Source of the DNA: Bacteroidales bacterium M8
GTDB taxonomy: Bacteria; Bacteroidota; Bacteroidia; Bacteroidales; Muribaculaceae
Length of the DNA stretch: 64,000 bases
NCBI GenBank assembly: GCA_001689495.1
Contig: LUJS01000042.1
Location: 148,177 to 212,176, forward strand
Reading direction: 5' to 3'
This document shows positions 53,226-61,635 of the stretch, one piece after another. The notes beneath the pieces are model-generated. The model did not search any database, was not told the DNA's origin, and saw nothing but the letters and a program-made list of their open reading frames with translations. How positions within the stretch are numbered: position 1 is the first letter of the stretch; the number at the start of each line of letters is the position of its first letter. Made by a program: the position numbers and the translations under genes.

Positions 53226-53256
53226 CAAAGATATGAAAAGTTTTCATCATCGCCAA
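53226..53256 (-). promoter_or_regulatory. Promoter of the four-gene unknown unit
   Basis: On the minus strand TTG at 53256-53254 and TATCTTTG at 53233-53226, spacer 20 nt. Leader of about 127 nt before the ATG at 53092. Confidence 0.7.
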
Positions 53257-53316
53257 CTATTTGAATGACAATCGTTATTATTTCCCACCCGGAAGATTCT
53301 TGGTTGATATAGTCGG

Positions 53317-53358
53317 TATAGTTTTTCAAGTCTTCCTAATTCAAATAGAAAAACTATA
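53317..53358. promoter_or_regulatory. 11-bp inverted repeat between divergent promoters
   Basis: TATAGTTTTTC (53317-53327) and GAAAAACTATA (53348-53358) are perfect inverted copies 20 bp apart, placed about midway between the minus-strand promoter (53226-53256) and the plus-strand promoter (53394-53425). A candidate operator for both units; it is not followed by a T run as a terminator would be. Confidence 0.5.
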
Positions 53359-53393
53359 ATCGCCGCCGTGGGGGAATATATTGTTGGGTTGGG

Positions 53394-53425
53394 TTTGGAG
53401 ATGTCGGGATTATGGGTTATCTTTG
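53394..53425 (+). promoter_or_regulatory. Promoter of the SusE/F-like gene
   Basis: TTTG at 53394-53397 and TATCTTTG at 53418-53425 with a 20-nt spacer, exact consensus. Leader of about 74 nt. Confidence 0.75.
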
Positions 53426-53505
53426 TCGGCGATATGCGGAGGGCGGTTTCGGACACACACTCGGCCTCTGCTTTTTTATTATCTAATCAAATACTTTTTC
53501 ACAAG

Positions 53506-54690
53506 ATGAGAAAATTCCTGTTTTTCGTGTTGGTCGCACTTGGTGCGGCTTTCCCTGCCGGTGCCGTGTCGTGGGGTGTCATCGGCGAGTTCACGCAGTG
53601 GTCTGAGGACATCCCGATGACCGAGCAGGCCGACGGTACCTATACCGTGACGCTGCCCTCCTTTCATGGCGATTTCAAGTTTCGTGCCGATGGTGACTGG
53701 AGTGTCAATCTGGGCCTCCCGACGGGTGTCACCTCGCTGATTACCGGCAATGTCACCTGTCCGCTCATGGCCGATGGAGCCAATCTCTCGTTTGCCGGGA
53801 CTGTCGAGAATGTGACCCTCACGCTCAATCCCGCCGTCCCCTCGGTGGTCATCTCCGGCTTGCCTACCGACATGGAGCCCATCGTCGTCCCCGAGGTCAG
53901 CGAGCTGTATCTGATCGGTGGCCCGGTGGGCTGGAGCGCCGATGCGGGGTGGCTGATGTCGCAGAGCCTTCCGGACGGAAAGTATTCGATGAATGTCGAT
54001 CTCAATGCCGATGACCATTATGCGTTTGCCTCTAAGCTGGGCGCGACGGCCGACGACTGGGACGTGCTCAACGCTCACCGCTATGGCCCTGCCTCGGACG
54101 GCATCGTGCCGGCCGAAGGTGCGTCGAACACGCTGGTCAAGACCGCCGACACGGCGTGGAAGTGCGAGAAGTCGGGCCGCTACAGGCTGGACGTAGACCT
54201 GAATGCGATGACGCTCGACGTCACTGAGGTCAAGATAGGGGAGGTGTGGAGCCTTATCGGTACATTTAACGGATGGGGCGCAGAGCCCGATGCCGATCTG
54301 GTGCCCACCGGCGAGCCCGATACATATACGGTGACGATGCAGTCGTTTGGCGGCGAGTTCAAGTTTCGCGCCGACCATTCGTGGGATTTCTGTTTCGGCG
54401 CCATGGACGACGGCGTCATCCGGACCGACGGCGTGTATGGGCTGAACTCGGACGGCGCGGGGTGCAATTTCAACATGCCCGCGGTGGCGCCGAGCGTGAC
54501 GTTCACCATCGACGTGAGCAAGAGGCTGCTCACCGTGAGCGGTATTGACGGCTCGGGCATCGAGGACGTGACCGCTCCCGCCGCTACCGATGCTGTATAT
54601 TACAATCTTCAGGGCATCCGCGTCGAGGCTCCCGCCGAGGGCATCTTCATCAAGGTTGCCGGTGGCAAGAGCTCGAAGGTTAGGCTCTGA
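53506..54690 (+). CDS. SusE/SusF-like outer-membrane protein
   Basis: A 394-residue exported protein, start at 53506 (MRKFLFFVLVALGAAFPAGA signal peptide). It has three repeated beta-sandwich units of the SusE/SusF carbohydrate-binding type, each beginning with a WSVIG-like strand: WGVIGEFTQWSEDIPM, LYLIGGPVGWSADAGW, WSLIGTFNGWGAEPDA, and each with a (G/H)(E/D)FKFRAD motif in repeats 1 and 3. The end YYNLQGIRVEAPAEGIFIK plus KSSKVRL is a short sorting-tail pattern common in Bacteroidales. No SusC/SusD pair accompanies it, so it is an orphan. It runs divergently from the unknown unit. Confidence 0.78.
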   Translation: MRKFLFFVLVALGAAFPAGAVSWGVIGEFTQWSEDIPMTEQADGTYTVTLPSFHGDFKFRADGDWSVNLGLPTGVTSLITGNVTCPLMADGANLSFAGTVENVTLTLNPAVPSVVISGLPTDMEPIVVPEVSELYLIGGPVGWSADAGWLMSQSLPDGKYSMNVDLNADDHYAFASKLGATADDWDVLNAHRYGPASDGIVPAEGASNTLVKTADTAWKCEKSGRYRLDVDLNAMTLDVTEVKIGEVWSLIGTFNGWGAEPDADLVPTGEPDTYTVTMQSFGGEFKFRADHSWDFCFGAMDDGVIRTDGVYGLNSDGAGCNFNMPAVAPSVTFTIDVSKRLLTVSGIDGSGIEDVTAPAATDAVYYNLQGIRVEAPAEGIFIKVAGGKSSKVRL

Positions 54691-54710
54691 CATCACGTCG
54701 ACGACAATAC

Positions 54711-54750
54711 ACCCGCGTCCCTGTCCCACGGCACGGACGCGGGTCTTGTA
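54711..54750 (+). terminator. Hairpin after the SusE/F-like gene
   Basis: ACCCGCGTCC (54711-54720) pairs with GGACGCGGGT (54735-54744). The T run after it is weak. Confidence 0.6.
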
Positions 54751-54768
54751 TATATATGTGTATGTATC

Positions 54769-54819
54769 AAAAAAAACGAAGGCGCCGTCCCCGGAATATC
54801 CGGGATCTTGGCGCCTTCG
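54769..54819 (-). terminator. Intrinsic terminator after serA
   Basis: On the minus strand GAAGGCGCC pairs with GGCGCCTTC (54818-54810 with 54786-54778), with an inner CCCGG/CCGGG stem, then T8. Confidence 0.88.
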
Positions 54820-54838
54820 GCAAGCTGAAATAGAAGGG

Positions 54839-55759
54839 TTATTTATTGACGCGGAACTTGTCGGCTCCGGTTGTGAGGAAGTCTATCACCTGACGGGCGG
54901 CTGCGATGCCGGCGTTGATGTTGGCCTCGGAGGTCTGTGCGCCCATCTTCTTGGGGGTGAAGAATACGCGGTCGCCAAAGAGTGCTTTCATCTCCTCGGC
55001 GCGGGCGGGGGCCACGTCGGCGGCATACTTGAGGTCGGGACGCTCGGTGAGTGCCACGATGAGGCTGTCCTCGTCTATCACCTCCTTGCGGGCTGTGTTG
55101 ATGAGGAGGCCACCCTTGGGCATCGACACGACGAGGTCGCGTCCGATCGAGCCGCGGGTCTCGGCCGTGGCGGGGATATGGATGCTGACCACCGAGCAGG
55201 TGCTGTAGAGCTCTTCGACAGAGTGCAGGGGTGTCACGCCGGCCTCTTCCATGACCGAGTCTGGGCAGTAGGGGTCGACGGCCGAGACTTCCATCTCGAA
55301 TCCGCGGGCTATGCGGGCCACGTTGCGGCCAACCTGTCCGAAGGCCTGTATGCCGAGTTTCTTGCCCTTGAGCTCGGTGCCCGAGGTGCCGTTGAACATA
55401 TTGCGCTCCATCATCACGGCCATGCCGAACACGAGCTCGGCCACGGCGTTCGAGTTCTGGCCGGGGGTGTTCTGCACGCTCATGCCGGCGGCGGTGGCGG
55501 CGTCGAGGTCGACGTTGTCGTATCCGGCGCCTGCGCGTACCACGATCTTGAGGTTCTTGCCTGCGGCGATGACCTCGGCGTCAACCTTGTCCGAGCGGAT
55601 GATGAGTGCGTCGGCGTCGGCCACGGCCTCGAGCAGGGCTGCCTTCTCGGTATATTTCTCGAGCAGGGCCAGTTCGGCACCGGCCTCCTCGATGACCTGA
55701 CGCATGCCCTCGACCGCCACGGGGGCGAAGGGCTTTTCGGTTGCGATGAGTATCTTCAT
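54839..55759 (-). CDS. serA: D-3-phosphoglycerate dehydrogenase
   Basis: First step of serine synthesis: oxidises 3-phosphoglycerate to 3-phosphohydroxypyruvate with NAD. The 306-residue protein is the short form without the C-terminal ACT domain. It has the 2-hydroxyacid dehydrogenase pattern: VVRAGAGYDNVDLDAA, the NAD site KLGIQAFGQVGRNVARIA, INTARKEVIDEDSL, and near the end a position where the usual catalytic His segment lies (FTPKKMGAQTSEA, with M in place of the family's H-x-G). It follows serC by 16 nt, forming a serine operon without serB. Confidence 0.93.
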   Translation of the reverse strand: MKILIATEKPFAPVAVEGMRQVIEEAGAELALLEKYTEKAALLEAVADADALIIRSDKVDAEVIAAGKNLKIVVRAGAGYDNVDLDAATAAGMSVQNTPGQNSNAVAELVFGMAVMMERNMFNGTSGTELKGKKLGIQAFGQVGRNVARIARGFEMEVSAVDPYCPDSVMEEAGVTPLHSVEELYSTCSVVSIHIPATAETRGSIGRDLVVSMPKGGLLINTARKEVIDEDSLIVALTERPDLKYAADVAPARAEEMKALFGDRVFFTPKKMGAQTSEANINAGIAAARQVIDFLTTGADKFRVNK

Positions 55760-55775
55760 GTGGTGCGAGGGAGGA

Positions 55776-56843
55776 TTAGTGGAGTTTCTCGAATTCGTTC
55801 ATGGCGTCGATGAGGGCCTTAACGCTCTCGACGGGGAGTGCGTTGTAGAGCGACGCGCGGAATCCGCCCACCGAGCGGTGACCCTTGATGCCGACGATGC
55901 CGCGGGCCGAGCAGAAGTCGACGAAGTCCTTCTCGAGCTCCTTGTATTCGGGCGTCATGACGAACGTCACGTTCATGATCGAGCGCGAGTCCTTCTCGGC
56001 TGTTCCGACAAACATCTTTGACGAGTCGATGGCGTCATAGAGCATGGCTGCCTTCTCGAGGTCTATCTTCTCCATGGCCTTGACGCCGCCGATCTCCTTG
56101 TAGTAGCGCAGGGTCATCAGCGATGCATAGACGGGGAGCACGGGGGGTGTGTTGAACATCGAGCCCTTCTTGATGTGGGTGCGATAGTCGAGCATGGTGG
56201 GGATGGGACGGTCCACGTGGCCCAGAGCGCTCTCCTTGACGATGACCAGAGTCACGCCGGCGGGGCCCATGTTCTTCTGTGCGCCTGCATAGATGATGTC
56301 GTATTTCGATACATCCACGGGACGCGAGAAGATGTCTGACGACATATCGGCCACGAGAGGGCAGGGCACGTCGAGGTCCTGTCGAAGCTCGGTGCCGTAG
56401 ATGGTGTTGTTGGTGGTGATGTGCAGGTAGTCGAGACCGGCGGGCACCTCGTATCCGCGGGGATAGAAAGTGTAGTTGGCCTCCTTCGAAGATGCCAGCA
56501 CATCTACCTCGCCAAACAGGCGGGCCTCCTTGATGGCGTTGGCTGCCCATGTGCCGGTGTCGAGATAGCCGGCGCGGGTGCGGAGCAGGTTCATGGGTGC
56601 CATGGCGAACTGCAGGCTGGCGCCGCCGCCGAGGAAGAGCACGTGATAGCCCTCGGGTACGTCAAGCAGTTCCTTGACCAGAGCCTGTGCCTCGTCCATG
56701 ACGGCCACGAACTCCTTGGAGCGGTGTGATACTTCGAGAATCGACAGTCCGGTGCCGGCAAAATCCTTGACGGCATCGGCGGTGTGGCTGATGGTATACT
56801 CGCTCAGGATCGAGGGTCCGGCATAGAAATTATGTTTCTTCAT
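55776..56843 (-). CDS. serC: Phosphoserine aminotransferase
   Basis: Second step of serine synthesis: converts 3-phosphohydroxypyruvate to phosphoserine with glutamate. The 355-residue PLP enzyme has the family opening HNFYAGPSILSEYTI, GGGASLQFAMAPMNL for phosphate binding and the Schiff-base lysine in YAGAQKNMGPAGVT; C-terminal GHRSVGGFRASLYNA is the usual end. Complete. serA follows by 16 nt. A TAAATTTG element (56878-56885, minus) precedes it. Confidence 0.97.
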   Translation of the reverse strand: MKKHNFYAGPSILSEYTISHTADAVKDFAGTGLSILEVSHRSKEFVAVMDEAQALVKELLDVPEGYHVLFLGGGASLQFAMAPMNLLRTRAGYLDTGTWAANAIKEARLFGEVDVLASSKEANYTFYPRGYEVPAGLDYLHITTNNTIYGTELRQDLDVPCPLVADMSSDIFSRPVDVSKYDIIYAGAQKNMGPAGVTLVIVKESALGHVDRPIPTMLDYRTHIKKGSMFNTPPVLPVYASLMTLRYYKEIGGVKAMEKIDLEKAAMLYDAIDSSKMFVGTAEKDSRSIMNVTFVMTPEYKELEKDFVDFCSARGIVGIKGHRSVGGFRASLYNALPVESVKALIDAMNEFEKLH

Positions 56844-56877
56844 ACCTGATATTATTTTGAATTGATTTTCAATGTTG

Positions 56878-56885
56878 CAAATTTA
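56878..56885 (-). promoter_or_regulatory. -7 element of the serC-serA promoter
   Basis: Reads TAAATTTG on the minus strand, 35 nt before the serC ATG. No -33 box at consensus spacing. Confidence 0.45.
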
Positions 56886-56955
56886 GGAATAATAATTGAC
56901 AATGGAAAATGAAAATCGAATAATTGACCATTCCCCGATTGCGATTGAAAGTTTC

Positions 56956-58236
56956 TCACTCGCCCCCTCCCCATCGGCGGGTCTGCAGCTCGGCGGCCTT
57001 GGTCTCGGCGGGGTTGTCGGCGGGCGTCCACAGCCGGTGGTGGCCCAGCGCGTCGGGCATGAACTGCTGTGCCACGAAGTGGCCGGGATAGTCGTGCGAG
57101 TACTTGTAGTCGCGGCCATAGCCCATCTCCTTCATCAGCGACGTCGGTGCGTTGCGCAGGTGCAGGGGCACGGGCTGGTTGCCGGTCTCGCGCACCAGCG
57201 CCAGCGCGGCGTCTATGCCCAGATAGGCCGAGTTGCTCTTGGGCGACGTGGCCAGATAGACGGCGCATTCGGCCAGCGGTATGCGCCCCTCGGGCCAGCC
57301 TATCTTGTGGATGGCGTCGAAGGTGGCGTTGGCCAGCAGCAGGGCGTTGGGGTTGGCCAGCCCTATGTCCTCGGCGGCGAGGATGATGAGGCGGCGGGCA
57401 ATGAACTCGGGCTCCTCGCCCCCCTCGACCATGCGGGCCAGCCAGTAGAGGGCCGCGTCGGGGTCGCTGCCGCGTATGCTCTTGATGAATGCCGATATGA
57501 TGTCGTAGTGCATCTCGCCCCCCTTGTCGTAGACGGCGGGATTCTCCTGCAGGCGGTTGGTGACGGTGGCGTCGTCGATGACGAGGGTCTCGCCCTGAGG
57601 GGTCGACTGCTCGAGCAGGTCCAGTATGTTGAGCAGCTTGCGGGCGTCGCCGCCGGCAAACCTGAACAGCGCCGTGGTCTCGCGCACCTCGGGGGTGTGC
57701 GACGCCAGTATGTCGTCGGCCCTGAGGGCGCGGTCCAGCAGGGTCTGCAGCTCGGGCTCCTCGAGCGGACGCAGCGTGTAGACCTGAGCGCGCGACAGCA
57801 GCGGCCTTATCACCTCGAACGACGGATTCTCGGTCGTGGCCCCGATCAGCGTCACCGTGCCGCTCTCGACGGCGCCCAGCAGGCTGTCCTGCTGCGACTT
57901 GCTGAAACGGTGTATCTCGTCTATGAACAGTATGGGCCTGCCGGTGGCGAAGATGCCCGACGAGTCGCGCGCGCATCGCTCGATCACCTCCCTCACGTCC
58001 TTGACCCCCGAGTTGACGGCCGACAGCGTGTAGAACGGCACGTTGACCGTGTTGGCTATGATGCGTGCCAGCGTGGTCTTGCCCACGCCCGGAGGGCCCC
58101 AGAGTATGAACGAGGCAACACGTCCGCTCTCTATCATGCGGCGCACTATGCCCCCTTCGCCCACCAGATGGGTCTGGCCTATGTAGTCGTCGAGCGTGCG
58201 GGGCCGCAGGCGCTCGGCAAGTGGTGCGTTGGTCAT
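56956..58236 (-). CDS. rarA: Replication-associated recombination protein RarA (MgsA)
   Basis: A 426-residue AAA+ ATPase related to clamp loaders that acts at stalled replication forks. Walker A is GPPGVGKTT at 47-55, Walker B ILFIDEIHRFSK, sensor 1 LIGATTENPSF, followed by the MgsA C-terminal domain (KSIRGSDPDAALYWLARMVEGGE). Complete. It is transcribed away from the small membrane protein gene at 58478; a TAATTTTG element lies upstream (58261-58268, minus). Confidence 0.95.
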   Translation of the reverse strand: MTNAPLAERLRPRTLDDYIGQTHLVGEGGIVRRMIESGRVASFILWGPPGVGKTTLARIIANTVNVPFYTLSAVNSGVKDVREVIERCARDSSGIFATGRPILFIDEIHRFSKSQQDSLLGAVESGTVTLIGATTENPSFEVIRPLLSRAQVYTLRPLEEPELQTLLDRALRADDILASHTPEVRETTALFRFAGGDARKLLNILDLLEQSTPQGETLVIDDATVTNRLQENPAVYDKGGEMHYDIISAFIKSIRGSDPDAALYWLARMVEGGEEPEFIARRLIILAAEDIGLANPNALLLANATFDAIHKIGWPEGRIPLAECAVYLATSPKSNSAYLGIDAALALVRETGNQPVPLHLRNAPTSLMKEMGYGRDYKYSHDYPGHFVAQQFMPDALGHHRLWTPADNPAETKAAELQTRRWGGGE

Positions 58237-58260
58237 TGTCTTTTCTTGCTTTATATGCTA

Positions 58261-58268
58261 CAAAATTA
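58261..58268 (-). promoter_or_regulatory. -7 element of the rarA promoter
   Basis: Reads TAATTTTG on the minus strand, 25 nt before the rarA ATG. Confidence 0.45.
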
Positions 58269-58477
58269 GTGAAAATGGCCCGAAACGATGTGTTAAAGGA
58301 AATTAATTGCCTGTGGATTCTTTCAGCGTTAAGAATTTTTCATTAATTTTACGCCGTGCAGCGGGAACTCTGCGGCGCAGTCGAACTTTCGGGCTCGTCG
58401 GGCGTTGAATATAAAAAGGGCCCCCGGGGCTCTATCTTGAATCAACCCGAAAAAGTCATCGTTTAAACTATTTAGCA

Positions 58478-58753
58478 ATGAGCGCACAACGCAACACCGG
58501 AACCCCCAAGACTATGCGAAACATCTTCGGCATCATCATGATTGCCATCTATCTTGGCGTGGGCATACTGTTTCTCTGCGGATACTTCAACATCCTCTTC
58601 CCCACGTGGACATGGGTGCGCTGGGTGGGTGGCGCGCTGTTCATAGCCTATGGCATCTGGAGGGCATACCGCCAGTTTGCGGGCATCGACCCCGGCTATG
58701 GCAACGAGCCCGAGGATGACGACGACCCCACATCGTTCCGCCCCCACAAATGA
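58478..58753 (+). CDS. Small two-span membrane protein of unknown function
   Basis: A 91-residue protein with two membrane spans (FGIIMIAIYLGVGILFLCGYF at about 17-37 shortened here, and VGGALFIAYGIW at about 50-61) and acidic C-terminus (NEPEDDDDPTSFRPHK). Cytoplasmic ends are likely. It begins the unit that continues with the PstS-like lipoprotein 28 nt later, and its start lies 241 nt from divergent rarA. I recognise no named family; in many Bacteroidetes similar small proteins stand in this place next to the PstS-like and TPR genes. Confidence 0.7.
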   Translation: MSAQRNTGTPKTMRNIFGIIMIAIYLGVGILFLCGYFNILFPTWTWVRWVGGALFIAYGIWRAYRQFAGIDPGYGNEPEDDDDPTSFRPHK

Positions 58754-58781
58754 CATGAAACAAACCTGTTAACAATAGAGT

Positions 58782-59762
58782 ATGAGATTCTGCATACACA
58801 GCCTTATGCGTGTCCTCCCCGTTGCGTTCGTGGCCGCGGGGATGCTCGCGTCCTGCTCGGGCAAGAAGGCCGAGCCTCAGCGTCAGCCCATTGCCAAGGT
58901 GGCCTGCGACGAGTCGTTCGAGTCGATAATGGAGCAGGAGATAGCCGTATTCGAGTATGTATATCCCAAGGAGGATGTCATAGCATATTATCTGCCCGAG
59001 AGCGAGGCCATCGACTCGATCATGGCCATGGGCTCGGTCAAGAACGCCGTGGCCACCCGCGCCCTCACCGAGCAGGAGGTGGCATACCTTAAGTCGCACA
59101 AGAAGATAGTGCACCAGCAGCGCATCGCCGTCGATGCCATCGCGCTGATAGTCAACCCCGAGAACCCCGTCGAGATTCTCTCCAAGAAGGAGATCGCCGA
59201 GATTCTCACCGGCGACGTCACACGTTGGGATCAGGTCGTGCCCTCCAAGCTGGGCGAGATTAAGGTCATCTTTGACCATCAGGGCTCGTCGACTGTCAAG
59301 TACATGCGCGACTCGGTGCTCGACGGCCGACCCTTCGGCCCCAACGTCTCGGCAGTCAAGTCAAACCCCGAGGTGTTCAAGGCCGTGGCCGACAACAAGA
59401 ACGCCGTCGGCGTCATCGGCGTGAGCTGGGTGACCTCAGACATGTCGGGCCGCGAGAAGTCGGTCGAGGAGATGGCACGCGCCGCCGAGGCCAGCGACAC
59501 CACCGTCATGGACTTCAACAGCGACGTCAAGGTGCTCAAGGTGCGCGGCAACGACGAGGTCACCGCCTACAAGCCCTATCAGGCATACATCTTCGACGGC
59601 TCGTACCCCCTGCACCGCTCGGTCTACATGATATGCACCGCCCCCGGCGGCACCTCGCACCGCTTCTACAGCTTTGTCACCGGATTTCAGGGACAGAAAA
59701 TCATTCAGATGACCGGCATACTTCCCGCCACCGTGCGCCCGCGCATGGTGAGCGTCGAATGA
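58782..59762 (+). CDS. PstS-like phosphate-binding lipoprotein
   Basis: A 326-residue periplasmic binding protein with signal peptide and lipobox (GMLASCSGKK, C25). The mature part has the PBP-like-2 fold of PstS: RIAVDAIALIVNPENPVE, ILTGDVTRWDQ, the phosphate-loop-like DHQGSSTVKYMRDSVL and AVGVIGVSWV. It is not next to pstC, pstA or pstB, so it may not feed a classical Pst importer; in Bacteroidetes such genes often occur beside ExbB/ExbD/TonB and a TPR gene. Here the TPR gene follows by 81 nt. Confidence 0.85.
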   Translation: MRFCIHSLMRVLPVAFVAAGMLASCSGKKAEPQRQPIAKVACDESFESIMEQEIAVFEYVYPKEDVIAYYLPESEAIDSIMAMGSVKNAVATRALTEQEVAYLKSHKKIVHQQRIAVDAIALIVNPENPVEILSKKEIAEILTGDVTRWDQVVPSKLGEIKVIFDHQGSSTVKYMRDSVLDGRPFGPNVSAVKSNPEVFKAVADNKNAVGVIGVSWVTSDMSGREKSVEEMARAAEASDTTVMDFNSDVKVLKVRGNDEVTAYKPYQAYIFDGSYPLHRSVYMICTAPGGTSHRFYSFVTGFQGQKIIQMTGILPATVRPRMVSVE

Positions 59763-59843
59763 TGCCCCCCGGCACATACAATATTCGGCAACCTCATACG
59801 TTAATTCAAAAATACAACAAAACAACAATAAGTTAACCGATCG

Positions 59844-61463
59844 ATGAACTTACGCATTATCACTTCCCTCTGCATCGGAGGGCTCTCGCTGGCCGCACTC
59901 GCACAGGGCGGCTATCAGGACGGCGTTGACTACTACAACGCCGACCGTTTCGACAAGGCAAAGACCATTCTCGAGAAGACCCTCGGCGACACCTCGACCG
60001 ACAAGGCCGTCAGCTACTTCTATCTCGGCGAGCTCGCGCTGCGCGACGGCGACACCGCCGCCGCCAAGGCAAACTTCGACAAGGGCGTCCAGTCCAACTC
60101 GGGCTATGGCTTCAACTACGTAGGCCTCGGCGAGATCGCCCTCAAGGCCGGTGACAAGAAAGGGGCCGAGGCTCAGTTCAAGGCCGCCGTCAACACCGAC
60201 AAGAAGAACGGCGCCATCTATGCCGCCATCGCGCGCGCATACTCTAACGTAGACCCCGTGGCCTATGCCAAGGAGGTAGACAAGAACATCGCTCAGGGCA
60301 TGAAGGTCTCGCAGAACAAGGAGCCTCAGGTATACGTGCTTCAGGGCGACCTCGCCAAGGCCAACGACCTCGGTCAGGCCGCAGGCTTCTACGAGCAGGC
60401 CATCCTCTATCAGGAGGAGAAGGGCAGCGTGAACCCCGAGGCATACGTCAAGTACTCCAACCTCTACAACCGCGTCAACCCCGACTTCGCCATCGCCAAG
60501 CTCGTCGAGCTCAACGAGAAGCTCCCCACCTCGGCACTGGCACAGAGCGAGTTGGCCGAGAAGTATTATGACGCCAACCAGTTTACCCGCGCCGCCGAGC
60601 AGTATGGCAAGTACATGAAGAACCCCAACCACTTCCAGAGCGACGAGCAGCGCTACTCGGGCCTCCTCTATTTCGGCAAGAAGTATCAGGAGTCTCTCGA
60701 CATCGCCAATCAGGTGCTGGCCAAGGACCCCAACAACGAGTACATGCAGCGCATGGTGATGCTCAACGAGGCCGCCCTCGAGAACTGGCCCGCCGCCGAG
60801 GCTGCCGGTCAGAAGCTCTTCGCCCACAAGGAAGCCAAGTTCACCGCCACCGACTACTCGACCTATGGCGAGGTGCTCGGCAAGCTGGGCAAGCCCACCG
60901 AGGCCGTCGCTGCATACGAGTCTGCCTACGAGCTCAACCCCGAGAAGAACAAGCAGATGCTCGCCGAGATCTCAGAGATGTACAACAAGCTCGAGAACGA
61001 CTCGATGGCCGTGGCATACATGCAGAAGTACGTTGACCTCGGCGATGCCTCGCTCACCGACTACTATGTGCTCTCAAACCGCTACAAGAACCTCGCCCTG
61101 ACACGTCCCGAGGGATCGCCCGAGCGCGCCGAGGCAGCCTCCAACGGCATCAAGTACATCGACCTCGCACTGGCCGATGCCGCCAACAAGGGTCCCCTCT
61201 ACCGCAACAAGGCCGCCCTGCAGATGATCCGCGACGGCAAGCCCACCCCCGAGGTGATGGAGACATACGAGGCTATGCTCGCCGCATTCGACGAGAATCC
61301 CGACAACAAGGAGAAGTATGCCGACGTATACAAGAACACCTACACCACTCTCGGTTCGTTCTACATGAACGAGAATCCCGAGAAGGCCAAGATGTTCCTG
61401 AACAAGGCACTCGAGATGGATCCCGAGAACGAAGGTCTCAAGAAAGCCATCGAGAAACTCTGA
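59844..61463 (+). CDS. Periplasmic TPR-repeat protein
   Basis: A 539-residue exported protein with signal peptide MNLRIITSLCIGGLSLAALA and at least ten tetratricopeptide-like repeats spread over the whole chain (GGYQDGVDYYNADRFDKAKT; YFYLGELALRDGDTAAAKAN; GLGEIALKAGDKKGAEAQFK; YGEVLGKLGKPTEAVAAYES; MFLNKALEMDPENEGLKKAI). Repeats of this sort act as scaffolds in envelope complexes; no enzyme motif. It is the last gene after the small membrane protein and the PstS-like lipoprotein, and is followed by a terminator-like hairpin. Confidence 0.85.
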   Translation: MNLRIITSLCIGGLSLAALAQGGYQDGVDYYNADRFDKAKTILEKTLGDTSTDKAVSYFYLGELALRDGDTAAAKANFDKGVQSNSGYGFNYVGLGEIALKAGDKKGAEAQFKAAVNTDKKNGAIYAAIARAYSNVDPVAYAKEVDKNIAQGMKVSQNKEPQVYVLQGDLAKANDLGQAAGFYEQAILYQEEKGSVNPEAYVKYSNLYNRVNPDFAIAKLVELNEKLPTSALAQSELAEKYYDANQFTRAAEQYGKYMKNPNHFQSDEQRYSGLLYFGKKYQESLDIANQVLAKDPNNEYMQRMVMLNEAALENWPAAEAAGQKLFAHKEAKFTATDYSTYGEVLGKLGKPTEAVAAYESAYELNPEKNKQMLAEISEMYNKLENDSMAVAYMQKYVDLGDASLTDYYVLSNRYKNLALTRPEGSPERAEAASNGIKYIDLALADAANKGPLYRNKAALQMIRDGKPTPEVMETYEAMLAAFDENPDNKEKYADVYKNTYTTLGSFYMNENPEKAKMFLNKALEMDPENEGLKKAIEKL

Positions 61464-61493
61464 TACACTCAGGGTCCGCTTAAACCATATCGA

Positions 61494-61526
61494 CAGAGCC
61501 ATCCCCACGTCAGGGGTGGCTCTGTT
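61494..61526 (+). terminator. Hairpin after the TPR gene
   Basis: ACAGAGCCA (61494-61502) pairs with TGGCTCTGT (61518-61526), with an inner CCCC/GGGG stem. The T run is short. Confidence 0.65.
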
Positions 61527-61560
61527 ATGTTAATTAGTGTTAAAAATAGGGGGGGGGTAA

Positions 61561-61593
61561 TTTGTTTCCTCAGAAATTTTATGCTTATATTTG
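61561..61593 (+). promoter_or_regulatory. Promoter of the BspA-like gene
   Basis: TTTG at 61561-61564 and TATATTTG at 61586-61593 with a 21-nt spacer, exact consensus. Leader of about 36 nt. Confidence 0.75.
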
Positions 61594-61635
61594 TCGGACA
61601 ACAGATTTTAACAAACCATAAATCTCTTATCCGCA

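Noticed and set aside
53093..53329. 79-residue N-terminal extension of paralogue A
   Set aside because: It would run through the promoter; starting at 53092 gives a clean signal peptide.
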